From Streptomyces sp. P9-A2 (GTDB taxonomy: Bacteria; Actinomycetota; Actinomycetes; Streptomycetales; Streptomycetaceae): a stretch of 64,000 nt of DNA. Of this stretch, positions 16,741 to 26,358 are shown piece after piece. The translations under genes and the position numbers were made by a program. Numbering within the stretch: the stretch's first letter is position 1; the number at the start of each line of letters is the position of its first letter. Below the pieces are notes generated by a model, which was not told the DNA's origin, searched no databases, and saw only the letters and a program-made list of their open reading frames with translations. The DNA lies in NCBI RefSeq assembly GCF_036634175.1, contig NZ_JAZIFX010000002.1, forward strand, positions 1 through 64,000, given 5' to 3'.

Positions 16741-19450
16741 CCCGACACGCTGGTGGCAGCCGACCGTGGGATGTAGTCCCGAACAGGCACTCGCCCTGGA
16801 GCAGGCGGCCGGGCAGCAGCAACGGTTCGCCGACATCGACGCCCTGGCGGCCAGACTGCTGGCCACAGGGCTTGCCGGACAGTCGATGGCCACCGTCGTC
16901 CCCGGCCGAGGACGCCACACACCGGACACCGCCAAGGTGACGGCCCTCAGCCGGGAAGAGGAAGCCTTCTGCGCCAACGCCTTCGGGGTCCAGGAGCAGC
17001 AGCGGCTCGGGGCGTGGTACCTGCCCCAGAAAATCTCGGTCAAGGCAGGGGCAGTCAACCTGCCGTATCTGCTGCGTGAACGCCCCGCTCACGCCCTGAC
17101 GCTGGCCGCCGATGACACCGCCCGCCTCACCGCTGTGGAGGACTGGGACACGGTGCTGCTGTGGGCGCTGATGGTGCCGCTGTTCGAGACACTGCTTCAG
17201 CCCATCCGGCTGCGGGCGGCAGGAGAGATCTTCCCTCGCACGGAGCAGCAGCGTTTCTGGACACTCATCGAGGAGCGTTACCGGCTGCTGGGCATCGACG
17301 AGAGCGCGCTGGAAGCCTTCCGCTTCGGCGGCGGCTGGCACCAGCTGGACCGTGCGGGACAGCAGCAGGCCCGCCTTCGTTTGCTGGACACCCTTGCCGC
17401 CGCCGACCTCGTGCAGCTTGCCGCACGTCACCGGATGCAGCGGTTGCAAGGGCTGATGGCTGGTTTCGCCAAGAAGGCCAGGACGGGAACAGCCCTGGCG
17501 CGCCGGGTGCTCACCAAAGAGCTGCAGCCGGTCGTCTCCGCGTACTTCGGGGGCGACTGGCTGGCTGTGCTGGATTACCTTCAGGCTCCCCCTCACCCGG
17601 ATGAGGAGATCATCACCGCTCTGCCCGAACCGCGTCTGTACGTCGGCATGGCCACGCAGACGGCCGACATGGCGGCCGAGGCGGGCATCGCGGAGGACGA
17701 GGTCCATGCGATGCTCGCGGCCTTCCTCGGCGGCGGCAGCTCTCTGTCTCCGGTGGAGGAGCGGGCTGCGGCCCTGCGCGGCTGGTGGGCGGGCTTCGAC
17801 CATGCGCATGCCGGCCAGTCACGGGGAATGCCGTCGTTGTGGGGGCTGGTCGATCAGGATCTGATGAGTCTGAACCAGACCGAGCAGGGGCCGACCCCCC
17901 AGTTGTACCGGCAACGTCTGCCCGCCGATGTCCTCGAACGGGTGGAGCGGCTGTGGGAGACGGTGACGCTCCCGCGGTATCCCGGCAGCATCGTCAGCAA
18001 CCCGCGCCCGCACCAAACCATGGCCGAAGCTCTCGGTCCCGCGGCCGAGTTCTGGCACGGCGTTGGCCTGACCGCCTGGTTCGTGTGCGAAGGGCCGTAC
18101 TCCCGCACCACCTTGGACCGCGTCGACCGCTACTACAGCAGGCCGCTGGCCGCCCTGCGCGCGGCCGGATGCCCGGTCGACACCGCTTTCTTTCGCGAAC
18201 TGCAAGCCGCCGAACAACTCCTGGGGCCGGAGGAGGAGATCACGGACAGCGAGGACAGTACGGTCGAGACTCCGTACGGGCAGGTGACGTTCACCTCTAG
18301 CATGAGTCACGGCGCCCGCCGGGACGGCTTCGAGCGGGTACGGGATCTCATCACACGACACCGGCGGGCCTGGGCCGAGCAGTATCTCGGTGCCTTCGTG
18401 GAGGGCCGCTGGCGCTCCCAGTTGGAGGAGGTCGCCCACCAGCATCACCGCTTCGTCGCCGCCAAGGGGCGTCCCCCCACGCTGCCCCAGTTCGCGCGGT
18501 TCGCGACCACGGCAGCCAACCACTGGACGGGCGGCGACCTGGGGGCGCTGTACACGGCCATCGGCGAGCCGGCGTCTTCCCCGCAGGAGCGGCCCGCCCG
18601 CCTGCTGGTCGGCGACGGCTACGACTTCGCCCGCCGGGTGTACCAGGAGCTGGGCGGCAAGCCCGTCGACCGCGACACATGGGTGAACAGCCCAGAGGAA
18701 ACCCAACGGCAGTGGCAGCTCAGCCGCCTGGCCACCGAAAGCCTGCGCCACCTTCAACTACAGGAAGCACTCGGGCGGCCGCCGACCGCCAAGGAGTTCG
18801 GCGCTCAGCGGCTGACCTGGCCCTGGCCTGGCGGGGAGACCGAAGGCTGGCCGATCCTCCAGCATGTCATCGCGGCTCTTACTGGTACCAGCCTGCCGCT
18901 GATCTCACCCCTCTCCCCCGCCGTCCCGGCCCGTAAAGGAGAAAACTCTGCTGGGCAGTTGCTGGCCAAGGGTGCCAACACGGCTGTGGCCACGGAGCCG
19001 ACGACGGTCCGCATCACCTGCACCGGCGCACCCGTCGATGTCTCCGCTGTACTCCTCGCCCGCAACGGCAAGGTACGCAACGACCACGACCTCGTCTTCT
19101 ACAACCACCCCAGTCACGACGGGGTCAGTGTCGGAGGAGACACCGTCACCGCCGATCTGAGTCTCATCCCCGACGACATCACCTCCATCGCCGTCGTCGT
19201 CAGCATCGACCTCGAGGCCCAACCCACCAGCGTCTTCGACCAGCGCACCCAGTGGCACGCAGACATCACCCAGTCTTCCGGCGCCCAACTGGCCTTCGCG
19301 CCGGGGCCGTTCTTCTCAGGCGAGACCGTCACCGTCGCGGTGGAGCTCTACCGCCACACGGTCGGGTGGAAGGCCCGCGCTGTCGGGCAGGGCTACAACA
19401 CCGGTCTCGCGGGCCTGGCCACCGACTACGGCATCAATGTCGAAGCCTGA
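16730..19450 (+). CDS. Large protein with C-terminal TerD domain
   Basis: 906 residues from GTG 16730, with GGAGG seven bases upstream. The last ~165 residues are a TerD domain: DHDLVFYNHPSHDG, DVSAVLLARNGKV, a DDITSIAVVVSID strand, then VAVELYRHTVGWKARAVGQG at the end. TerD domains bind calcium and are part of tellurite/phage/stress-linked Ter systems. The calcium-site acidic residues are only partly visible. The first ~740 residues match no family I know; two GRPPT-F modules near 570-690 (AKGRPPTLPQFARF, ALGRPPTAKEF) look like repeated DNA-contacting helices. Encoded in one transcript with the nuclease-helicase, it likely forms the sensor or membrane-linked part of that system. Confidence 0.78.
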   Translation: MASDPTRWWQPTVGCSPEQALALEQAAGQQQRFADIDALAARLLATGLAGQSMATVVPGRGRHTPDTAKVTALSREEEAFCANAFGVQEQQRLGAWYLPQKISVKAGAVNLPYLLRERPAHALTLAADDTARLTAVEDWDTVLLWALMVPLFETLLQPIRLRAAGEIFPRTEQQRFWTLIEERYRLLGIDESALEAFRFGGGWHQLDRAGQQQARLRLLDTLAAADLVQLAARHRMQRLQGLMAGFAKKARTGTALARRVLTKELQPVVSAYFGGDWLAVLDYLQAPPHPDEEIITALPEPRLYVGMATQTADMAAEAGIAEDEVHAMLAAFLGGGSSLSPVEERAAALRGWWAGFDHAHAGQSRGMPSLWGLVDQDLMSLNQTEQGPTPQLYRQRLPADVLERVERLWETVTLPRYPGSIVSNPRPHQTMAEALGPAAEFWHGVGLTAWFVCEGPYSRTTLDRVDRYYSRPLAALRAAGCPVDTAFFRELQAAEQLLGPEEEITDSEDSTVETPYGQVTFTSSMSHGARRDGFERVRDLITRHRRAWAEQYLGAFVEGRWRSQLEEVAHQHHRFVAAKGRPPTLPQFARFATTAANHWTGGDLGALYTAIGEPASSPQERPARLLVGDGYDFARRVYQELGGKPVDRDTWVNSPEETQRQWQLSRLATESLRHLQLQEALGRPPTAKEFGAQRLTWPWPGGETEGWPILQHVIAALTGTSLPLISPLSPAVPARKGENSAGQLLAKGANTAVATEPTTVRITCTGAPVDVSAVLLARNGKVRNDHDLVFYNHPSHDGVSVGGDTVTADLSLIPDDITSIAVVVSIDLEAQPTSVFDQRTQWHADITQSSGAQLAFAPGPFFSGETVTVAVELYRHTVGWKARAVGQGYNTGLAGLATDYGINVEA

Positions 19451-19686
19451 CGCCCCCTGTCTGGTACGCGAAGCCGTCGACGGCCAGGTAGTCGCGGCTG
19501 TCGCCGTCGATCTCGCGTGCGAGAGCCGCTGCTGGTGCCCAACCTGCCAGGTGTTCCCAGGAGCTGGATCTTGCACCCACGATCTCCTCTTGGGTTTCCG
19601 TTCTATCCCGGTACGTCAGGGAGGTTAGGGTGACCGCGACGCGCCCCATGGGGGTGCCAAGTGAGCAAGGCACGCTGGAGGTGAGC

Positions 19687-22600
19687 ATGGGGCTGCGCCC
19701 GACACACCTTGGTTACGCCTACCAGGACCTGCTCACCGCGCTGCGGCTGGTGGACCTGGCGGTGGGACGTGTGAATTCCCTGCTCGTCGACACGAAGATG
19801 TTCATCGGGGACCGGTTCGATGACATCACGTGCGAGTGGGGCACCGGCAGCCGCGAACGGCTGCAGATCAAGCACACGGATCACGACCGCGCGTTGTCGC
19901 TGGAGAGTTTCACGAAGGACAAGCGAGGCCTACGCCTGGATCTGCTCTTCTCCTCCATGGACCACGACTTCACCTCGGATCCGGGTGTCTCGCACCGCCT
20001 CGTGGTGCGCGACACGGAACCGGAGGATCCCGAGCTGACCCGGGTGCTGCGCCCGGTCCACGCGAGCACCGACCCCGGACCTGCACTGCACGGCTTGAGC
20101 AGCAAACGGTTCCGTTTCGACGCCGCTGCGCTGCGTGCACACGCTCCGTGGAAGGAGATGCTCGCCCAGGTCAGTGATGACCTGCTCAACCGCGCTTGCG
20201 CATCCCTGGTCGTCGACACGGATCTTCCGGCTTGTTCGCTCAACATTCGCGAGCCCGGGCCAGCCGAGGCGGCCTTGCTGCACCGCATCACCGAAGAACT
20301 CGGTGCCGGACGGCCGCCGAACCGGCACCGCATGCCCGAGGAGGTGGCGCTGGCCCTGATCGAGGCGGCCAAAGCGGCGCGCAGCCGGGCAGGGACCGTG
20401 ATGGTCGAGAACCTGCTTCCTCGTCTGAGTCTGGAGGTCGACTTCGGAGCGGTCCGTGAGGGGCACCCCGTGGACCGTGCCACCGAGGTGAGCCGTCCTA
20501 CGGTGCTCACGGGTGTGGTCGCGGCCGTGAAGGACGCTTCTCAGCAGGGGGGTGTCGTGGTGGTCACCGGTGCTCCCGGCATCGGCAAGTCGTGGTTGTG
20601 CGAGCAGCTCGGGGATGCGCTGCGGGAGACCTGGCTGGCGGTGCGGCATCACTGCTGGCTCGGCGCTGCGGACATCGACCGTGAGCAGCGTGTGCTGACC
20701 GAGGTCGTGATCGGCAGCCTGCTAAAGCAGCTGGGGACGGCCGTTCCGGAGGCGCTGACGCAGGTCAGGCCACGCTACGCGGCCACGCCGGAGACGCTCA
20801 CGGCCGCGGTCACTGCCGCGCGCGGCCTGGCACCGGACCAGCCGATCGCGCTGATCGTGGACGGTATCGACCATGTCAGCCGGGTTCTTGGATCCACCAC
20901 CGGCAGCGCCTTTCGTCCGCGGGTGGACCCGGCGGCCTCGCTGGTCGCGGACCTCTCCGCCCTGGAACTGCCGCCCGGTGTCGTGCTCGTCCTGGCCAGT
21001 CAGCCCGGCCCTCACCTCGAGGCCGTCGACGCCGGTGCCTCCCGTCTCACCGTTGCCCCGCTCAACCGCGCCGAACTGCATGCTCTGGCGGACCGTCTGG
21101 GCGTGTTGACGGCCATGGCGTCCTCCCCTGCCGGTGACGGGCTCGATCCCGCTGCGCGGGCGGAGGCCGCGGTCGCACTGATCGAGGAACGCTCTCGAGG
21201 CAACGCCCTGTACGCCACGTATTTGTGCCGGCAGGCCGTTGGTCCTGCCCCGAGCCTGGGAACGGCGCCGGCGCCGGATGGTGTCGGCAATCCTCTGGAG
21301 AGGTTGCGGACGGTGCCGTCGTCGGCGCACGACCTCGACGACTACTACGCCTATCTGCTGGCCGGTCTGACCCCCGGGCAGCGTTCTGCTGTCAGCATGC
21401 TCGCGGTCTGCGACTTCGCTGTGACCGCATCGGAGCTCGAGGAGATCTTCCCGCTGCCCGGAATGCAACTCGGTGCCGCGCTGAACAGCGTGGCGCCGAT
21501 CGTCGCGCAGCAGCCGGGCATCGGCGGACTGAAGATCCATCATGAGAGTTTCAGCCGCTTCATCCGGCGGATCGACGGTGACCATGGGTGGGTCGATCAG
21601 GTACGGATCCGGGCTGCGGAGTGGCTCTCCGAGCGCGGGTTTTTCACGGACCCTCGCGCCTTCCGGCACCTGCCCGAACTTCTGTCCGCTCTGGGCCGCG
21701 ACGACGAACTCGCTCTGCTGGTCGGGCCCGATTTCCTCTCCCGCGCAATTGCCGGGCTGCAGCCCCCGCAGGCCGTCGTCCACACCCTGACCGTGGCCGC
21801 ACGGCGGGCGGCGGCCCGCAACGACTGGCCCACGCTGGTGCGTTGTATCGAACTGACCCGGGCGCGGGCGACCTACGAGGACGAGGGCCTGCCGGGCTCC
21901 CTGGTGCCGTATGCGGATGTGCTGGTGGCGCTGTCGGGAGCCGACCGCGTGGCGGCAAGCCTGATGTACGAGGGTGTGACCACGATGGCGGCGCGGTGGG
22001 GCCTGCAGCTGTGTGCGGCGGTCGACCGGGCGGGTTACGCCGCCCCGTGGGAGGCGTACCTGACGGCCTGGGACGAGGCAGGCAAGGATGAGAGTACCCA
22101 CTACGGTTCCGCCAGCGACGAGTCCGTCTTCCTTGCGGAGTTGCGCGGACGAATCCGGCTGCCGGGCCACGGTACCGACCGTTCTGCCCCTGAACGCCCG
22201 CTCGCGCGGCGGGTGGCTGAATTCCTTGACCAGGAGAACCCGCCGCCGTTGGAGCCTGCGCTCGATGTGCTGCTGGACTGTCTTGGTTTCGTTCCGCTGG
22301 TGGAGAGCGTCGAGCTCATCGGCCGTTCCGACCGGCGCACCGCACTTCTGCTGTATCTGGCCGATGCCCGCGACAGCGCCGACGGCGAACTGCCCTCGGC
22401 GCGCACGCTGGCCACGGCGGCCTGGGCAAGCGGCCCATGCGACCCACGGCGTCTGCTCCGTCATGGTCTGACAGCGGCGGACCTGGCCGAGGACGTCTTT
22501 TCCGGAGATATCAGCGCTGTTCTCACTGAGGCAACTCGCGAAGTGCTGACCGACCGGGCCAGCGGCCTGTCGGAGCCAGTGAGCAGGTGGCTGGCACTGC

Positions 22601-24939
22601 TCACGGTGGCGCACGCAGCCGATCCGCAGGCGTCCGTCCGGCTGCTCCCCCTTCTGGGCGGCGAAGGTTTCTACCGTGCCTGGCTGCGCTTCACTATCGC
22701 CACTGTCGGCTTGCACCGTGACGTCGGGGCGGGTGCCCTTGCGGCCGAACCCGCGTCCGCCACCGTGCGTGTAGCACTTGAGCAACTGGCCCAGCACGCG
22801 CACGCGTTCACGGGCCAGCCGCGGGCCTGCGATCTTGCGGACATCCATCGGCAGGTGCGGCAAGTACTGAACGACGGTGTCGCGCTGCTGCGGGGCAACG
22901 ACGTCGCGCTCGGCATCACCTCCCTGCAGACCGTCAGCCGCGGCACCACCACCTCCCTCATGGGCATGGCCGGAACCGGCCCTCTGATCACTACGGAGCT
23001 GCTGTCCCTGCTCACGGCGAGCGTCGGCCAGGCCGGGGCCGATGTCGTGCGCGAGCTCATGGGCACGCTGCGCACAGCACAAGCCAAGAGCCGAGCGTTG
23101 TACGCGGAGGACGCCGACTTCGAGCTTGAGATGGCCCGCGTGAGTCTCGCCTGCGACGACCCGCACGAGGCGCAACGCTGCTGGGAACGCGCCGCCCGCG
23201 ACCTGGGCGCCTACGGCAGCCACAAGGACATCACGATCGAGGAGCTCCTCGATCCGCTGCCTCAGCTGATGCAAGCCGATCCCGTCCAGGCGCGTGTGCG
23301 GCTGGCGCGTACGCAGCCTCTTGTCTATCTCGTTGCGGACCGCACCGACGGGCGGGGGACGGCGGGAACGCCTGCCGAGTGGTGGCGCTTGCTGACGCGC
23401 CTGGATCCGCAGGCTGCCTCGCAGTTGGGCGCCCAGGTACTGTTGACCGAGCCCGGACTGCCCGATAGCTGGGTGGACGCGGCCCACCACCAGATGCTGG
23501 CCACCCAGGCGGACAAGGCCGATCCTGTCGTCCTGGCCGCGCTCCGCATCGCGGCAGGGACCGGCGGCTGCAGTATCGACCAGGACATCGCCCTACTCAC
23601 TCGGCTCGCCGACCTGCCTGCAGACGACGCGGCACACACACTGCGTCTCCTGCCGGTGCTGGCCAACGCGATCACTTCCACCTACGACGACCAGACCCTG
23701 TTCGCCGTGTCGCACAATGCCGGAGCCGAGCCCACCGCTGCGCTGCGCACGGCGGCACAGCGCTGTGGCGGCGAAGGCGGCCCGCCCTGGGCACCCCGTC
23801 CCGCGCCCACCAACAATTCCCGCAACTGGTCGGGCCCCGAGAAGCGCCCTACCACAGGCGCCTATCTGCACGCCCAGCAGCGCCCGACGCTGCCGGGAGG
23901 TGCCGCCGGCGTACTTGCCGCAGTCCGCGACCGCAACAGCAAGGCATACGACGCCCCCTTGGGCCCGCGGTGGTCGAGGGACGCCCTGGCCAATGCGGTC
24001 GGCTGGCGGCTACTGGAGATCCTTGATGGCCAGGGAGCCGAAGCCGCCATCCAGCTCCTGCACCGGATCGCCGACGAGATGACCCCCTCCAGCCCCCTTG
24101 AGCTCTTGGCCGACCTCGCCTGGGGATTCCAGCTGCGCCAGGACACCGACCCCGATGTCCTGGGGCCGCTCGCGGCCACGGCGGGCATGCTCGCATACAC
24201 CAAGACGCGCGGCGGCGGTGGCTGGCGCTCCTTCGCCGGCAATGACCGGCTGGATCTGTGGCGGCAGGCGCATGCCGCAGACGCCGACACCGCAGCCCGC
24301 AATCTCGCAGACCAGGTGGCCCACGCCGTTACCGAGGGGTCCTACCACCGCACGATCGGCGTCAGCCTGGCCCTGGTCTCGGCCTTCGCCGTGCAGCCCC
24401 CGCACGCTTCGCCCCCGGCTGCCAGCGCCCTCGCCTGCTGGGACGCGGCGTACGAGGTCATCGCCCACCGCCTGCCCGGCCGCGCCCGCCTCGACCACGG
24501 CGCCTACCTCCCGGTGCCCGAGCAGACGACCCAGCACGACATCGACACGGCGCTGTGCCGGCTAACGTTGGCCACGCTCGCCCTGCCCGAACGCGGCGAC
24601 AAACGCCGCGCCCTGATCGCAGCGACGATTCTCCTGGCCGGCCGCCCCGGCCCCGCCCAGGCCGCACTCGCACACGTCCTCTCCTTCAGCCTCGGCGCTG
24701 GCCCGCTGACTTGGCTCCTGACCGTCCTGCACAGCCACCTGCCTGACGGGCCCTTGGATGCCGCCCTCCTCGACCAGCTCGTGGCGCTGTGTGGCAGTGA
24801 CATGCTGTCTGTCCGCGCCGAGGCCTCCGCCGTCTTGGCCCGCGCCGGCCACCAGCCGCCCTCCCCGCCAGCGACTGCGGCCCATCCGATACTCGTACGC
24901 GCCGTCGCCGCCCTCTCCGACCCCGAGGAGAGCGCATGA
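19687..24939 (+). CDS. STAND ATPase with Cap4/DUF4297-like nuclease head
   Basis: 1750 residues. ATG 19687 is chosen for its GGAGG five bases upstream; the frame opens earlier at 19630. Nuclease domain at residues about 5-200: GYAYQ near 9, RFDDITCEW (Asp45/46, Glu50), then QIKH (Gln60, Lys62), the layout of Cap4/DUF4297 double-strand DNA nucleases. The ATPase follows: GAPGIGKSW at 295-303, LIVDGIDHV near 389-397, a sensor-type strand VLVLASQPG, and a winged-helix part. The remaining ~1100 residues are helical repeats, presumably the sensor. This plan is that of Avs-type antiphage sensors, which recognise a phage protein, assemble, and cut DNA. The stop overlaps the next ATG (ATGA). Confidence 0.8.
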   Translation: MGLRPTHLGYAYQDLLTALRLVDLAVGRVNSLLVDTKMFIGDRFDDITCEWGTGSRERLQIKHTDHDRALSLESFTKDKRGLRLDLLFSSMDHDFTSDPGVSHRLVVRDTEPEDPELTRVLRPVHASTDPGPALHGLSSKRFRFDAAALRAHAPWKEMLAQVSDDLLNRACASLVVDTDLPACSLNIREPGPAEAALLHRITEELGAGRPPNRHRMPEEVALALIEAAKAARSRAGTVMVENLLPRLSLEVDFGAVREGHPVDRATEVSRPTVLTGVVAAVKDASQQGGVVVVTGAPGIGKSWLCEQLGDALRETWLAVRHHCWLGAADIDREQRVLTEVVIGSLLKQLGTAVPEALTQVRPRYAATPETLTAAVTAARGLAPDQPIALIVDGIDHVSRVLGSTTGSAFRPRVDPAASLVADLSALELPPGVVLVLASQPGPHLEAVDAGASRLTVAPLNRAELHALADRLGVLTAMASSPAGDGLDPAARAEAAVALIEERSRGNALYATYLCRQAVGPAPSLGTAPAPDGVGNPLERLRTVPSSAHDLDDYYAYLLAGLTPGQRSAVSMLAVCDFAVTASELEEIFPLPGMQLGAALNSVAPIVAQQPGIGGLKIHHESFSRFIRRIDGDHGWVDQVRIRAAEWLSERGFFTDPRAFRHLPELLSALGRDDELALLVGPDFLSRAIAGLQPPQAVVHTLTVAARRAAARNDWPTLVRCIELTRARATYEDEGLPGSLVPYADVLVALSGADRVAASLMYEGVTTMAARWGLQLCAAVDRAGYAAPWEAYLTAWDEAGKDESTHYGSASDESVFLAELRGRIRLPGHGTDRSAPERPLARRVAEFLDQENPPPLEPALDVLLDCLGFVPLVESVELIGRSDRRTALLLYLADARDSADGELPSARTLATAAWASGPCDPRRLLRHGLTAADLAEDVFSGDISAVLTEATREVLTDRASGLSEPVSRWLALLTVAHAADPQASVRLLPLLGGEGFYRAWLRFTIATVGLHRDVGAGALAAEPASATVRVALEQLAQHAHAFTGQPRACDLADIHRQVRQVLNDGVALLRGNDVALGITSLQTVSRGTTTSLMGMAGTGPLITTELLSLLTASVGQAGADVVRELMGTLRTAQAKSRALYAEDADFELEMARVSLACDDPHEAQRCWERAARDLGAYGSHKDITIEELLDPLPQLMQADPVQARVRLARTQPLVYLVADRTDGRGTAGTPAEWWRLLTRLDPQAASQLGAQVLLTEPGLPDSWVDAAHHQMLATQADKADPVVLAALRIAAGTGGCSIDQDIALLTRLADLPADDAAHTLRLLPVLANAITSTYDDQTLFAVSHNAGAEPTAALRTAAQRCGGEGGPPWAPRPAPTNNSRNWSGPEKRPTTGAYLHAQQRPTLPGGAAGVLAAVRDRNSKAYDAPLGPRWSRDALANAVGWRLLEILDGQGAEAAIQLLHRIADEMTPSSPLELLADLAWGFQLRQDTDPDVLGPLAATAGMLAYTKTRGGGGWRSFAGNDRLDLWRQAHAADADTAARNLADQVAHAVTEGSYHRTIGVSLALVSAFAVQPPHASPPAASALACWDAAYEVIAHRLPGRARLDHGAYLPVPEQTTQHDIDTALCRLTLATLALPERGDKRRALIAATILLAGRPGPAQAALAHVLSFSLGAGPLTWLLTVLHSHLPDGPLDAALLDQLVALCGSDMLSVRAEASAVLARAGHQPPSPPATAAHPILVRAVAALSDPEESA

Positions 24940-26117
24940 ACGACCCGCGGCAATACGCGGCCGACCTCGTCGACAACTATCTGGGTGATCGCCTCGATGC
25001 CGCCGGCAACCCACCCGGGCTTCGTGAGGCCGTCATCGACCTCGTAGCCGATGCCTTCCCCGACGTCGAAACGCTGATGGGAACTCAGCTGAACCTGCTG
25101 ACCAATGGACACCGCAGCCAACTTCCCGATGCTTACCTCTCCGACCACGCCGCCGCCGAAGACGCCCTGCAGCACGCCGCCGCCGGCCTGCGCGCCGCGC
25201 TCGCCCAAGCCGGACAGCTCGGCAATGCCCAAAACTTCGAACATCACGCGGCCGCGCGACTGCGTGACGACCCCCGGGCAGCCCTGCGGGCCGAACTCGC
25301 CCGCGTTCCCCGCCCCCTGACCCGTCCCGAGGCGCTGGTGTGCTCGCTCGATCCAGCACCCTGGTTCAGCGACAGCCATCAAGCGGACAAACCGTGGCCG
25401 ACGCCCGGCTTCGCTTCGCTCACAGGCCTGCGCTTCCTGCCGGGCGGCACGGCAGCCCTTGCTCGCGTGGACGACGGCCCTCATGCAAGCTGGGTACAGA
25501 TCGGGCTCTTCGAGCGGCAGCGCACCCCTGCACGCCGCCATCCAGATCGGCCGGCCCGCCAACTACAGATCATCGTCGGCCTGGAGGCCCTCAACGGCGA
25601 TCCACCGCCTGGCACGCTGCCCGTCTCCCAGGCCCCCCGGCAGCTGTGGACCCGTCCGTGGCGGCGGCTGGGACTCGGCTTCCCGCGGGCCGAGTCGGCA
25701 GCCGCGCACATCAGCGCCGCGGACCAGGCGCTCATGGCGCTCACCACCGCCGGCAGCACCAGCATGGTCGACGCGCCCAGCCGCCGAAGCGGCCTCGGCC
25801 TACCTCCTTTCATACTTGCCCCCGCCGCCAGCGTCGTGGCCGCACTCGACCTTGAACCCACGAACGGCATCTGCGGGTTCAGCCTCAGCGACACCGCCGG
25901 TGAAGCACTGATCTGTCGTCAGTGGCACGGTCACCTCGTCCACGACGGAAGCTACGAGCCTCTCCTGCCCGTGGTCGCAGGAGCGGACTTGCTCATCCGA
26001 CCTGACCTATTTACCCGCTTGCAGGACACGATCGGTGCCTCCCGCTGCCGAACAGGCGTCAGCATCCACCACATGTCAGCAGCCGAAGGCGACGCCACCC
26101 ACGACGACGAGGACTGA
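24936..26117 (+). CDS. Unknown partner of the STAND protein
   Basis: 393 residues, start overlapping the stop of the STAND gene (ATGA). No family recognised. The N-terminal ~120 residues are helical (AADLVDNYLGDRLDAAG); the rest is beta-rich with a possible small-molecule or peptide-binding look (GFASLTGLRFLPGGTAALARV, LQIIVGLEAL, ICGFSLSDTAGEALICRQW). No catalytic motif is evident. Co-translation with the STAND protein suggests a dedicated partner, for example a regulator, or a second effector. Confidence 0.65.
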   Translation: MNDPRQYAADLVDNYLGDRLDAAGNPPGLREAVIDLVADAFPDVETLMGTQLNLLTNGHRSQLPDAYLSDHAAAEDALQHAAAGLRAALAQAGQLGNAQNFEHHAAARLRDDPRAALRAELARVPRPLTRPEALVCSLDPAPWFSDSHQADKPWPTPGFASLTGLRFLPGGTAALARVDDGPHASWVQIGLFERQRTPARRHPDRPARQLQIIVGLEALNGDPPPGTLPVSQAPRQLWTRPWRRLGLGFPRAESAAAHISAADQALMALTTAGSTSMVDAPSRRSGLGLPPFILAPAASVVAALDLEPTNGICGFSLSDTAGEALICRQWHGHLVHDGSYEPLLPVVAGADLLIRPDLFTRLQDTIGASRCRTGVSIHHMSAAEGDATHDDED

Positions 26118-26168
26118 GCACCGCGTGGGCGGGGCCTACAGGAACACGTTGTGGGTGAGGACGAGGCA

Positions 26169-26305
26169 ATGGCTGACGACCCCGCCACCCCTGGCCTCCC
26201 CGTGCGGATCCACGCGGTGGGGCCGGGCTGGCGGGGGCTGCTGGAGCGTCTGCATGAACAGATCCACGAGGCCTTCCACAGCTACCGCCTGGCTGGCACG
26301 CCGCA
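26169..26305 (+). pseudogene. Fragment of a GPGW-RLHE family protein
   Basis: From ATG 26169 the frame reads MADDPATPGLPVRIHAVGPG and on to WRGLLERLHEQI and FHSYRLA. I recognise this as the start of a small Streptomyces family that normally continues into a VKEKFGGLRVY-type core. Here the reading becomes GC-rich nonsense after about 45 codons, so it is a broken remnant. The rest of the gap between the convergent operons (26118-26358) shows nothing else. Confidence 0.4.
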
Positions 26306-26358
26306 GGTGTCTGCGGCCCGGCCAGCGCGCACATCGCGTGCGTGGTGCCGGATGCTGC

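Noticed and set aside
14329..17058. Minus-strand frame of 909 codons across the nuclease-helicase gene
   Set aside because: Shadow frame; the plus strand has clear helicase motifs and overlapping starts.
20722..23490. Minus-strand frame of 922 codons inside the STAND gene
   Set aside because: Antisense shadow; the plus frame has nuclease, Walker A and Walker B motifs in order.
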